Assembly: GCA_024641285.1 (NCBI GenBank)
Contig: JAHEDH010000009.1
Location: 1 to 44,417, forward strand
Direction: 5' to 3'
DNA from: a bacterium
GTDB taxonomy: Bacteria > Actinomycetota > Acidimicrobiia > Spongiisociales > ZC4RG35
Length of the DNA stretch: 44,417 bases
Below, one piece after another: positions 16,923-24,225 of this stretch. The notes under the pieces are model-generated. The model saw nothing but the letters and a program-made list of their open reading frames with translations, did not search any database and had not been told where the DNA came from. Every line of letters begins with the position of its first letter. The first letter of the stretch is position 1. The translations under genes were made by a program, and so were the position numbers.

Positions 16923-18666
16923 CTGGTGCCACCCCCAGCGTGTGCAACGCCGCCTCCATCACCTTCGAGAATGCTGGAGCCGCTGCTGCGCCGCCGGTCC
17001 GGTACGCCCAGGCAGGACCGTCGACGATCACGGCCACGACCACCTTGGGATCTGCGATCGGCGCCATCCCGACGAAACTCGCCATGGTCTGATCGATGTA
17101 CTGGCCGTCCTCGTCGAGCTTGTCCGATGTGCCGGTCTTGCCACCGACGGTGTAGCCGGGCACTGCTGCCGCCTGCCCGGTGCCCTCGGCGACGACGTTC
17201 TGGAGCATCTGACGGATTGCCCAGGCGGTGTCCTCGCTCACCGCGCGATGGGTGGAAGGTGTGAGCGTCGTCGTGTGCCCGTCGACGTCCATGATCGAGC
17301 GGACGAGCGAAGGCTCGGTCCAGACACCGTCGTTGCCGATGGCTGCGAAGGCGGCGGCCATCTGGAGCGGGCTGGCCCCGACCCCGTACCCGATGGACAG
17401 CGAGGCGAGGCACGAGCTACAGCCCGGATCGGTGCGGATGACCCCAGGCGTCTCTCCCGTGAAGTCGATTCCGGTCTTTCCGGCCTGACCGAATCGCTCC
17501 ATGTAGTCGACCAGCACTCCATCGCCGAGCAACTGCTCGGCCTTGATCGTGCCGACGTTCGATGAGATCGTGAAGATCTCCTTGATCGTCATGTCACGTG
17601 TCTCGTGTGCAGAGAAGTCCCCGTAGCAGCCGTTGATGTCGTCGGTGTCGGACTTGCAGGCCCCGGGTGTGATCTCGATTCGATCGGCGACGTCGCCGAT
17701 GACCGTGCCCGTGGAGAAGACACCCGTGTCGAGCCCGGCGGAGAACGTGATCAGCTTCTGGGTGGAGCCTGGCTCGTACATGCCTCGGATCGCGAAGTTC
17801 GAGAACGGTTCGCCGTCGAGGCCGACTCGGCGCTCCGGATCGAAGCCCGGGAACCCGACCATGGCGAGCACCTCTCCGGTCTCGACCTCGAGCGCCACGA
17901 TCCAACAGCCCTCCGCTCCGGTCCGTTCCACGGTCTCGCCGCATGACTCGTACGCGGCATTCTGGAGCGAGAGGTCGATGGTCGACACCAGATCGTCGCC
18001 GGGGATGGCCGGAATCGTCATGATCTCTGCCTGCGGGATCGCGATGGGGGCATCCGGGCCGGCGGACTTCAACGGCTTCTCGAAGATGACCTCTCCCCCC
18101 GTTCCGGACAGGGCGTCGTCGTAGTACGCCTCGAGCCCTTCGATGCCGATCCCGTCGATGTTGACCATCCCGACGACGTGAGCGGCGATCGGACCATGTG
18201 GGAAGACCCTCTTGGGCTCTGGGATCGCAGACACGCCGGCAAGGCCGAGGTCGAGCACCGCCTGCGCCTGCGCCGGTTCGAGCTGTCTGATGAGATAGCG
18301 GAAGCTCCCGCCCTTCTCGATCTCGGCGAGCATCCTCTCCCAGTCACCGCCCGAGACGGCGGCCACCTGCTGGGCGGTGAAGACCACGTTTTCGACCAGC
18401 CGGGGGTCGGCCACGATGGACCGGGCCTCGATCGTGATCGCCAGAGGATCCCCATTGCGGTCGAAGATGGTTCCGCGGTCCGGCGGGGTCTCGATCGAGG
18501 TGAGACGCTGGTCGAGGCTCCGGTCGGCGAAGTCGGCCGCCTGGACGACCTGCACCTGGAACAACCGGTATCCGAGACCTCCCCAGGCGAGTAGGAACGC
18601 CAGGCCGAGGGCGACCAGGCGGACCCGCTGGGGGTCGACGTTGCGGGCCGCCTTTCGGGCGGCCAC
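16906..18666 (-). CDS. ftsI: FtsI, class B penicillin-binding protein (septal transpeptidase)
   Basis: 586 residues: a short basic N-terminus, one membrane anchor (about 15-32), a pedestal domain beginning RLTSIETPPDRGTIFDRNG, then the transpeptidase. Active-site motifs are STQK (301-304, Ser301 nucleophile), SSN (368-370) and KTG (510-512). It cross-links septal peptidoglycan with FtsW. Six cysteines lie in the extracytoplasmic part (242, 254, 337, 347, 416, 419), suggesting up to three disulfides, unusual for FtsI. The start is GTG 18666, 3 nt after the preceding small ORF. Confidence 0.96.
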   Translation of the reverse strand: MAARKAARNVDPQRVRLVALGLAFLLAWGGLGYRLFQVQVVQAADFADRSLDQRLTSIETPPDRGTIFDRNGDPLAITIEARSIVADPRLVENVVFTAQQVAAVSGGDWERMLAEIEKGGSFRYLIRQLEPAQAQAVLDLGLAGVSAIPEPKRVFPHGPIAAHVVGMVNIDGIGIEGLEAYYDDALSGTGGEVIFEKPLKSAGPDAPIAIPQAEIMTIPAIPGDDLVSTIDLSLQNAAYESCGETVERTGAEGCWIVALEVETGEVLAMVGFPGFDPERRVGLDGEPFSNFAIRGMYEPGSTQKLITFSAGLDTGVFSTGTVIGDVADRIEITPGACKSDTDDINGCYGDFSAHETRDMTIKEIFTISSNVGTIKAEQLLGDGVLVDYMERFGQAGKTGIDFTGETPGVIRTDPGCSSCLASLSIGYGVGASPLQMAAAFAAIGNDGVWTEPSLVRSIMDVDGHTTTLTPSTHRAVSEDTAWAIRQMLQNVVAEGTGQAAAVPGYTVGGKTGTSDKLDEDGQYIDQTMASFVGMAPIADPKVVVAVIVDGPAWAYRTGGAAAAPAFSKVMEAALHTLGVAPDVDAG

Positions 18667-18669
18667 GGC

Positions 18670-18993
18670 TCAGTTTCCCGGGCGCCGTGGCCATGGATCG
18701 GGTGATCCACGGCTCGGTTCGACGCCAGCAGTCGGGTAGGTGACCTTCGGAGGTGTGTCAGACCGGGCGTCCGCCACGCCCCGCCTGATCGAGAAATCGT
18801 TGCAATCGAACGCCACGGGCGAGAGGAATCGAGTGTTGATCCCGCCGGTCCGGAGTCTGCCACCCGAGAGCGTCGGCGTCGGCCGCCGTCGCGAGCGCAG
18901 TCCGCGGGCACCCCGGATGTTGGACACGGTGGCCGTTCCCTGGAGCCTGAGGAGCCTGTCTCGGCTGATCTCGTGTCTCGTCATCGTGATCAT
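18670..18993 (-). CDS. Unknown 107-residue Arg/Pro-rich protein inside the dcw operon
   Basis: I do not recognise this protein. It starts at ATG 18993, overlapping the ftsL-like stop as ATGA (the spacing used throughout this operon), and ends 3 nt before ftsI. It is basic (many Arg), rich in Pro and Gly, has no membrane segment and no recognisable motif; predicted disorder is likely. For: overlap at the start, tight fit, no stop for 107 codons. Against: low-complexity composition of the sort high-GC non-coding DNA can yield. It could be a lineage-specific division factor or simply a spacer read by ribosomes. Confidence 0.45.
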   Translation of the reverse strand: MITMTRHEISRDRLLRLQGTATVSNIRGARGLRSRRRPTPTLSGGRLRTGGINTRFLSPVAFDCNDFSIRRGVADARSDTPPKVTYPTAGVEPSRGSPDPWPRRPGN

Positions 18994-19406
18994 GGTGCCA
19001 CCTCTTCGGACGCGAACTCGGCAATCGAAGCCCAGCGTTGGTCACCCTGGACGACCTGGTCGACGACGCCGTCGATCATGACCGTCCGGCGCGTGTCGGG
19101 ATAGACCAGGCCCATCTCGGCTGCCAGCGGAGCGATTCGCGCCGGGGATTCGAGCCGGGCGACCTCGAGGCGGAGATGCTGGTTCTCGGTCTCGGCGTTG
19201 GCGATCGAGCGGTGTAGATCTGCGAGCTCGAACGCCCCTGCGTCCAGCGAGGTCTGCGTCATGACGACACCGAACAAGGCGACCACGACAACGAGCGTGA
19301 ATGCCATCCACGGGGCGACGTGGGGATGGCGGTTGCGTCGCTTGCCGGCAATCACTCGGAGTCGAGCGACTCCTCGCGAGGCGCTCCGCTGCGCAGCCGT
19401 CGTCAT
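18990..19406 (-). CDS. FtsL-like septum formation protein
   Basis: 138 residues: a basic cytoplasmic tail (1-29), one membrane segment (about 33-50, FTLVVVVALFGVV), then a short coiled-coil stretch (about 54-86, with AETENQHLRLEVARLESP) and a small C-terminal part. This is FtsL/DivIC topology, and the gene sits between rsmH and ftsI where ftsL belongs. FtsL-type proteins join FtsQ and activate FtsW-FtsI. ATG 19406 overlaps the rsmH stop as ATGA; the frame extends upstream only inside rsmH. Sequence conservation of the family is low, so the name rests on topology and place. Confidence 0.85.
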   Translation of the reverse strand: MTTAAQRSASRGVARLRVIAGKRRNRHPHVAPWMAFTLVVVVALFGVVMTQTSLDAGAFELADLHRSIANAETENQHLRLEVARLESPARIAPLAAEMGLVYPDTRRTVMIDGVVDQVVQGDQRWASIAEFASEEVAP

Positions 19407-20308
19407 GCCGCCCTCGCCTTCTCCGCGACCCGGAGGCGCGCCGAGCGTGCCCGCGGGTTGGTCCGTACTTCGTTTTCGGTGGCCATCACGGGCTTGCGGG
19501 TGATCAGCCGCAGTTCGGGCTCGCGCCCGCAGATGCACACCGGGAACTCAGGCGGGCACTCGCAGCCGGCTGCGCCGTCGGCGAACCGACGCTTGACGAT
19601 CCTGTCCTCGAGCGAGTGGTAGGAGATGACGACGCATCTTCCGCCCACGGTCAGGCGCTCGAGTGCGGCGTCGACCCCCCGGCTCACCGAGTCGAGCTCG
19701 TCGTTGACCTCGATCCTGATGGCCTGGAACGTCTTGCGGGCAGGATGCCCAGCCCTGCGGAGTGCCGCCGGCATGGCCTCGGCGATCACCGTGGCCAGCT
19801 CGGTGGTGGTCGACAGCGGCCGGGCCGTCACGATCGCCCTGGCAATCCGCCTGGCCTGACCCTCTTCGCCGTAGGTGAAGATGACACGAGCGAGGTCGGC
19901 CTCCGGATAGGTGTTGACGACTTCGGCGGCCGTGAGCTCCTGGGTCAGGTCCATCCGCATGTCGAGCGGCCCTTCGGCGTGGAAGCTGAATCCGCGCGCC
20001 GGCTCGTCGACCTGGTGCGACGAAATCCCGAGATCGAACAACGCCCCGGCGATCACATCGATCCCGGCATCGTCGAGCAGGTCGCCGAGATCGCCGAAAT
20101 CGCCATCGAGCACCTGGATGTCACCGGCGTTGGCGCGGGCCTCGGGATCGCGATCGATTCCGATCACCACGTGGTCGGGGATGCGATCGGCCATGGCCCG
20201 GGCATGTCCTCCCCCGCCGAACGTGGCGTCGACGAGGACCCCCTCAGGCGTCGGGGCGAGGAAGGCGATCACTTCTTCGAGGAGAACGGGCTCGTGGTAG
20301 TCGGACAT
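19403..20308 (-). CDS. rsmH: 16S rRNA (cytosine1402-N4)-methyltransferase RsmH (MraW)
   Basis: 301 residues. RsmH uses S-adenosylmethionine to methylate N4 of C1402 of 16S rRNA. The SAM-site DATFGGGGHARAM is at 28-40, GIDRDPEA follows, and the family stretches FDLGISSHQVD, GFSFHAEGPLDMRMD and SYHSLEDRIVKR are clear. A Cys-rich CECPPEFPVCICG loop is typical of actinobacterial members. Start ATG 20308 (MSDYHEPVLLEEV) fits the family; an upstream extension would run into a hairpin. No strong Shine-Dalgarno is visible, which may matter given the structured leader. Confidence 0.96.
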   Translation of the reverse strand: MSDYHEPVLLEEVIAFLAPTPEGVLVDATFGGGGHARAMADRIPDHVVIGIDRDPEARANAGDIQVLDGDFGDLGDLLDDAGIDVIAGALFDLGISSHQVDEPARGFSFHAEGPLDMRMDLTQELTAAEVVNTYPEADLARVIFTYGEEGQARRIARAIVTARPLSTTTELATVIAEAMPAALRRAGHPARKTFQAIRIEVNDELDSVSRGVDAALERLTVGGRCVVISYHSLEDRIVKRRFADGAAGCECPPEFPVCICGREPELRLITRKPVMATENEVRTNPRARSARLRVAEKARAA

Positions 20309-20499
20309 GATCTCTGACCCGGTGTGATTGCGTTCTTGTGACGGAAGACCACCCATGTGGTGGTCGAGCGTCACAAGAACGGGGGACTCGGTGGCGTATG
20401 GCCAGCCCCCCGGGCGCTGGCACCAAACGGGAAGCGGGCGGAGTCAGGGGCCTTCCATCTGGTAACCGGGGGGCTGGCGATACGCCAGCCGTGTGCTGA
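20309..20499 (-). promoter_or_regulatory. Structured mraZ-rsmH intergenic leader (two long stem-loops)
   Basis: This 191-bp gap is almost wholly inverted repeats. Near rsmH, arms 20331-20343 and 20369-20381 pair perfectly over 13 bp. Inside them 20347-20353 and 20359-20365 pair over 7 bp, separated from the outer stem by a 3x3 internal loop. Nearer mraZ, arms 20392-20413 and 20466-20487 pair over 22 nt with one mismatch, and the loop can form further ACCA/TGGT and GGAAG/CTTCC helices. There is no U-run, so neither is a standard terminator. An RNA motif upstream of mraW (rsmH) is known in actinobacteria; whether this matches it needs a covariance search. Confidence 0.75.
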
Positions 20500-20937
20500 T
20501 CACTCGTCGTCGGGCTCGTCCTCCTCGTCAGCGAGATATGCCTCGAGACCGCGCGCCTTCTGTGCGGCGAAGCGATCGGGATTCCAGATCTCCACGGTCT
20601 CGAAGTTGCCGACGACAACGGCCTCCGATCCGGGTTCGAGTGCAGCGAATTCACGGAGATGCGACGGGAGTTGGATTCGGCCGGTGTTCGCTGCGACCGT
20701 CTGCTGTTCGGACGTCGAGAAGAACGTGATGCGGAACGCACGACCGGTTCTGGTATCGGGGGTCGTCTCGCGAACTCGATTGGCTTCCACTTCCCAATCG
20801 GCGAGCTTCCTCACGACGAGGTTCTCGTCACGCCCCTGGGAGATGACCACCTCACCGGCGAGCTCTTCGCGGTAGGCGCGGGGCATCACGATACGGCCCT
20901 TGCTGTCCACGCTGTGTTTGTTCTCGCCGAGAAACAC
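20500..20937 (-). CDS. mraZ: MraZ, transcriptional regulator of the dcw operon
   Basis: 145 residues with two SpoVT-AbrB-like halves: MFLGENKHSVDSKGRIVMPRAYR at the start and the second DSKGR-like unit at NTGRIQLPSHLREF. An acidic tail (DEEDEPDDE) ends it. MraZ binds repeats in its own promoter and controls the division operon. GTG 20937 gives the canonical MFLGE start and has AGGA 6 nt upstream. It is the first gene of the operon, followed by a structured gap before rsmH. Confidence 0.95.
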   Translation of the reverse strand: MFLGENKHSVDSKGRIVMPRAYREELAGEVVISQGRDENLVVRKLADWEVEANRVRETTPDTRTGRAFRITFFSTSEQQTVAANTGRIQLPSHLREFAALEPGSEAVVVGNFETVEIWNPDRFAAQKARGLEAYLADEEDEPDDE

Positions 20938-20993
20938 ACCAGTTCCTGTCCTTTTCGTGCCACCGGGGTGACCCCGGCATCTCCTCGTGGGGC

Positions 20994-21022
20994 ACTATGG
21001 CCCACTTTGTGACACATGTCAA
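20994..21022 (-). promoter_or_regulatory. Predicted mraZ/dcw operon promoter
   Basis: On the minus strand TTGACA (plus 21017-21022) is a perfect -35 consensus, and CATAGT (plus 20994-20999) is a 4/6 match to -10 with an exact 17-bp spacer. Transcription would start near 20987, leaving an mRNA leader of about 50 nt before GTG 20937. The hexamers lie among GTGACA repeats listed separately. AAAGTGGG just before the -10 resembles the sequence MraZ binds in some bacteria, but only one clear copy is visible. Confidence 0.7.
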
Positions 21023-21056
21023 CCTTTTGTGACACCTTTTGCCCGATTCGGTGACA
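21006..21056. repeat. GTGACA direct repeats around the mraZ -35 box
   Basis: TTTGTGACAC occurs at 21006-21015 and again at 21026-21035, exactly 20 bp apart, and a shorter GTGACA lies at 21051-21056, 22 bp further. The first two flank the -35 hexamer. Spacing of about two helical turns puts the copies on one face of DNA, as for a multimeric regulator. TGACA-TG-TGTCA also forms a short inverted repeat at the -35 box. Which protein binds is unknown; it does not look like the classical TGGG-type MraZ box. Confidence 0.6.
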
Positions 21057-21264
21057 TTTCTGCCCCCAAATGGGTCGCGGGGACCACGTCGCCGGCAACC
21101 CGAGACCCGGGACCGCGCGTTCGCCCGCCTCGGGGCAGGCCACATGACGCTCGGAACGAGCGAGGCCGGGACGGGCTGGCCGCCGGCCTCTCGAAACGTC
21201 GCCGACCCGGATCCAGCTTCCCGATCGGAACCGCGAACTTCGACCGGCCCACCACCTCCGCGCG

Positions 21265-21270
21265 TAGAAT
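21265..21270 (+). promoter_or_regulatory. Probable leaderless -10 box for split-barrel gene
   Basis: TAGAAT lies 7 nt before ATG 21278. A -10 hexamer at this distance puts transcription start at or next to the A of ATG, the leaderless arrangement common in actinobacteria. No ribosome-binding site is visible, which agrees. The -35 region is not recognisable. Confidence 0.45.
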
Positions 21271-21277
21271 CCCGCCG

Positions 21278-21784
21278 ATGACCAGCTCTCGGTCCGATCG
21301 CCCTGTGATGCCGGATGGGTACGGGGTCCCCGACACGCTCGAGGGCACACTCGAATGGCCCGACGTAGAGGCCCGACTCGTGGATGCGCTGCACTACTGG
21401 ATGGCCACGACCCGACCGAATGGCCGACCGCATGTGGTGCCGCGGTGGGGCGTGTGGCTCGACGGCCGGTTCTGGTACGACGGATCGCCTGCGACGGTCC
21501 ATGCGCGGAACCTGAGATCCAATGACGCCTGCACCCTCCATCTCGAGAGCGGCTCGCAGGCCGTCATCCTCGAGGGCACCAGTGGGCCCTCCGATCCACC
21601 AGGGCCCGAGCTCGGAGCCCGTCTGTCGGCGGAGTTCGCCCGCAAGTACGCCGACCGGGGCTACGCACCCGAGGCGGATGCCTGGGAAGGCTCCGACGCA
21701 GGCGGCCTCGCCGTCTTCACGTTCGCCAAGGCGCTTGCGTGGTTCGAGTTCCCGACCGACGTGACCCGGTTCCGCTTCGGTTGA
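21278..21784 (+). CDS. Pyridoxamine 5'-phosphate oxidase-like flavin/F420 split-barrel protein
   Basis: 168 residues. The region YWMATTRPNGRPHVVPRWGVWLDGRFWYDGSP followed by HARNLRSNDACTLHLESG matches the PNPOx-like split-barrel fold, which binds FMN or F420 and often carries redox activity on unknown small molecules. I choose ATG 21278; the longer open frame upstream is GC-rich and unlike a protein. It stands alone, diverging from mraZ and converging on the helicase gene. Cofactor and substrate cannot be read from the sequence. Confidence 0.82.
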   Translation: MTSSRSDRPVMPDGYGVPDTLEGTLEWPDVEARLVDALHYWMATTRPNGRPHVVPRWGVWLDGRFWYDGSPATVHARNLRSNDACTLHLESGSQAVILEGTSGPSDPPGPELGARLSAEFARKYADRGYAPEADAWEGSDAGGLAVFTFAKALAWFEFPTDVTRFRFG

Positions 21785-21816
21785 TCCCCGACGGCACCGA
21801 CCAGAGGATGTACGCG

Positions 21817-21851
21817 CGTCTGAGCCCGCACTCGAGGTGCGGGCTCAGACG
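21817..21851. terminator. Bidirectional terminator-like hairpin
   Basis: A perfect 15-bp stem (21817-21831 and 21837-21851) with a 5-nt loop TCGAG, placed between two convergent genes (stops at 21784 and 21865). The stem is GC-rich. There is no U-tract on either side, as is common for terminators in high-GC actinobacteria, so it may act as an RNA end or stabiliser for both transcripts. Confidence 0.75.
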
Positions 21852-21864
21852 GACGGAAGCAGGA

Positions 21865-23409
21865 TCAGTTGCGGGGGCGGGCGACCTTCACCAGGAGATC
21901 ACGACCGTCCAATGACGAGCCGTTGAGCGCCTTGATCGCCTCTCCGGCCTCCCTGGCCGGCATCTCGACGAAGCCGAAGCCCTTCGACCGGCCCGTCTTG
22001 CGATTGGTCACGACCGCGGCTCCTTCGACACTCCCGTAGCGGGAGAACATCGATGCGAGCTCGCCATCCGTCGTCGTCCACGGAAGGTTGGCCACGTAGA
22101 CACGTTGCGAGCCGTCCGCACCGGCAGGTGCGGGACGCTCGTGGCGTTCGACCCTGGCCCGGCCCGGCTTCGGCGAATCGGAACGCTTCGAGCGCGTCGA
22201 GCGCTCGGGTCGCGGTCGGTCGTCACGACTCCCCCGCGACGTGTCCGAGCCACGTGCCGAGCCCTCACCGATCCGGTACCCCGAATCGGCCAGCGATGCG
22301 ATGTCCGGCCGCGCCAGTGGTGCGTCGAGGTCGATGTCGCGCTGCATCTTCAGCACGTCTCGCTTCTGCTCATGGGTGACGAGCGTCACCACGGTGCCGG
22401 TTGCCCCGGCACGGGCAGTGCGCCCGGAGCGGTGCAGGTAATCCTTGTGGTCCCCAGCCGGGTCGAAGTGGATCACGGCGGCGACATCGTCGACGTGGAT
22501 GCCGCGAGCCGCCACGTCGGTGGCGATCAGCGCTGCGGCCTTGCCGGATGAGAAGGCGTCCAGAGCGCGCTGCCGCTGGTTCTGCGACCGACCGCCGTGC
22601 ATCGCGACCGAGCGCACGCCCAGCTTGTCGAGCTGCTTGGCGAGGCGGTCGGCGCCGTGACGGGTGCGGGTGAACACGATCGACTTTCCGGACTCGTTGA
22701 TCAGGTCCGCGGTGTGCTGGGTGCGATCGTGATGGTCGACCAGCCAGAAGTGGTGGACGGCGTCGAGCTCATCGGTATCGACCGAGGCGGCCTCGTGTCG
22801 GACGGGGTCGTTCTGATAACGCTTCGAGAGCTTGGCGATGTCACCGTCGAGCGTCGCGCTGAACAGCAACGTCTGACGCCTCGACGAGGTCTGGTCGAGG
22901 AGTCGCATCACCGACGGCATGAAACCCATGTCGGCCATCCGGTCGGCCTCGTCGAGAACGACCAGGTCGGCGTCGGAGAGATCGACGATCCCCTGCTCGA
23001 TCAGGTCCTCGAGTCGACCGGGGCAGGCCACGAGGACATCGACGCCTTTGCGCATCGCCGAGACCTGGCCGCCGTAGCCGACGCCGCCGTACACGGCGAA
23101 CACATTGCGGCCGACGCTGCGGGCGAGCGGAGCCAGCTCTTTCTTGATCTGCTCGGCGAGCTCACGAGTCGGCGCCAGCACGAGGGCACGCGGCCGGCCC
23201 TTCTTGGCCTTTTCGACCTTGGCGAGGATCGGGAGCCCGAAGGCGAAGGTCTTGCCCGAACCGGTCGGTGCCTTTCCGCACACGTCGCGCCCGGCGAGGG
23301 CGTCAGGGATCGTGGCTGCCTGAACAGGGAATGGCTCGGTGATGCCCTGGTCGGCGAGCGCGCCGGCGAGCTGGCTGGGAACACCCAGCTGGGCGAAGGT
23401 GGTGGTCAT
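21865..23409 (-). CDS. DEAD-box RNA helicase with C-terminal RRM domain
   Basis: 514 residues. The helicase core has a Q motif (FAQLGVPSQL...PFPVQ), Walker A APTGSGKT (47-54), DEAD (153-156), SAT (184-186) and the motif VI stretch HRSGRTARAG. A basic Arg/Ser-rich linker (about 385-430) leads to a full RRM (434-514) with RNP2 VYVANL and RNP1 KGFGFVEM. It should unwind RNA, perhaps in ribosome assembly, mRNA decay or cold response. ATG 23409 has GAGGAG upstream; the frame is open to 23550, but the Q motif fits the shorter start. The RRM differs from the DbpA-type C-terminal domain by its clear eukaryote-style RNP motifs. Confidence 0.93.
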   Translation of the reverse strand: MTTTFAQLGVPSQLAGALADQGITEPFPVQAATIPDALAGRDVCGKAPTGSGKTFAFGLPILAKVEKAKKGRPRALVLAPTRELAEQIKKELAPLARSVGRNVFAVYGGVGYGGQVSAMRKGVDVLVACPGRLEDLIEQGIVDLSDADLVVLDEADRMADMGFMPSVMRLLDQTSSRRQTLLFSATLDGDIAKLSKRYQNDPVRHEAASVDTDELDAVHHFWLVDHHDRTQHTADLINESGKSIVFTRTRHGADRLAKQLDKLGVRSVAMHGGRSQNQRQRALDAFSSGKAAALIATDVAARGIHVDDVAAVIHFDPAGDHKDYLHRSGRTARAGATGTVVTLVTHEQKRDVLKMQRDIDLDAPLARPDIASLADSGYRIGEGSARGSDTSRGSRDDRPRPERSTRSKRSDSPKPGRARVERHERPAPAGADGSQRVYVANLPWTTTDGELASMFSRYGSVEGAAVVTNRKTGRSKGFGFVEMPAREAGEAIKALNGSSLDGRDLLVKVARPRN

Positions 23410-23652
23410 GTTGTGTCTCCTCTCCCCTGATGGGGAGTTCGTTGGATTGGGTTCGATCTCGACCCGGGCAACACAGCGCGCGCAGGCGTCGGTGTGCAAC
23501 GAACGGGGGTCGGCCGAAGAGGCAATCCAACCGGTGAGAAACTCGACCATGTGATCACCGGGGAAGCGTGTGAACGCTGGCCTCCACCCGATGTGGCTGA
23601 CGTCACAATACCACGTGGCGCCGAGAACCCGCGAATCTCGTCGAACGGGCGC
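23410..23652 (-). promoter_or_regulatory. Upstream region and long leader of the DEAD-box helicase gene
   Basis: 243 bp between the HNH gene stop and the helicase start. On the minus strand TATTGT (plus 23605-23610) is the best -10-like hexamer, which would give a leader of about 190 nt. Long leaders are common for cold-regulated helicase mRNAs. The helicase frame stays open through much of the leader (from 23550), which could instead mean a 47-residue N-terminal extension. The promoter call is weak because no clear -35 is present. Confidence 0.35.
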
Positions 23653-24150
23653 TCAGCCTGCCAGCAGGTAGCGGTTCCAGACGGGGTCGAGCCGGTACCC
23701 GGCAGAGGCGTAGATCCATCCGTACTGCTTGGGCGGCTCCGGACGCTTCAGGAGCGTCAGGTTCGCCTCGGACGGCAGGCGGCTCCCCTTCCGCACATTG
23801 CACCGCCGGCATGCGGCGACGACATTGTCCCAGGTGTTCTGTCCACCGCGGGACTTGGGGATGACGTGGTCGATGCTCTCGGCGGGTCCTCGACAGTATT
23901 GACACATGTGACCATCCCGCCCGAACACCGCCCTCCTGGTGACGGGGACGGTCCGCTGATAGGGGACCTTGACGAATTGGGTCAGCTTGATCACCGATGG
24001 CACCGCGAACGAGATCGACTCCGAAGCCCATTCCTCGTCTTGCCGCTCGAGGACGATCGCCTTGCCGCGAATCACCAGAACGACCGCGCGACGACTACTG
24101 ACGACCGAGAGTGGTTCGTATGTCGCGTTCAGGATCAGCGCGCCTGGCAC
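23653..24150 (-). CDS. HNH endonuclease-family protein
   Basis: 165 residues. The HNH zinc-finger nuclease motif is complete: Cys83-x2-Cys86, Asp94-His95 (SIDHVIPKSRGG), Asn109 (WDNVV) and Cys114-x2-Cys117-Asn118. The N-terminal part (ALILNATYEPLSVVSSRRAVVLVIRGKA) is typical of a single-copy HNH protein widespread in actinobacteria and cyanobacteria. Its cell role is not established; it is not next to a methylase, so restriction is unlikely. GTG 24150 has GGAGG 6 nt upstream. Confidence 0.9.
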   Translation of the reverse strand: MPGALILNATYEPLSVVSSRRAVVLVIRGKAIVLERQDEEWASESISFAVPSVIKLTQFVKVPYQRTVPVTRRAVFGRDGHMCQYCRGPAESIDHVIPKSRGGQNTWDNVVAACRRCNVRKGSRLPSEANLTLLKRPEPPKQYGWIYASAGYRLDPVWNRYLLAG

Positions 24151-24225
24151 CTTCGCCTCCTGCCTCGGCAGGATACCCCCGTCCGGATGTCGAGTTCGAC
24201 GTTTTCGGTGCCCCGACCAGGAGGC

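Larger units (their letters stand above)
20938..21277. other. 340-bp divergent intergenic region between mraZ and the split-barrel gene
   Basis: The mraZ-proximal part is unusually A/T-rich for this genome and holds the mraZ promoter and GTGACA repeats (to about 21060). From 21061 to 21264 I see only high-GC sequence without a convincing ORF or repeat; the long frames crossing it lack protein-like character. TAGAAT at 21265-21270 is a good -10 for the rightward gene. Confidence 0.5.

Noticed and set aside
20331-20381. Intrinsic terminator between mraZ and rsmH
   Set aside because: Strong hairpin but no U-tract in the direction of transcription, and the operon clearly continues.
23410-23550. 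47-residue N-terminal extension of the DEAD-box helicase
   Set aside because: The frame is open, but the Q motif sits at the normal distance from ATG 23409, which has a good ribosome-binding site; the extension has no helicase character.
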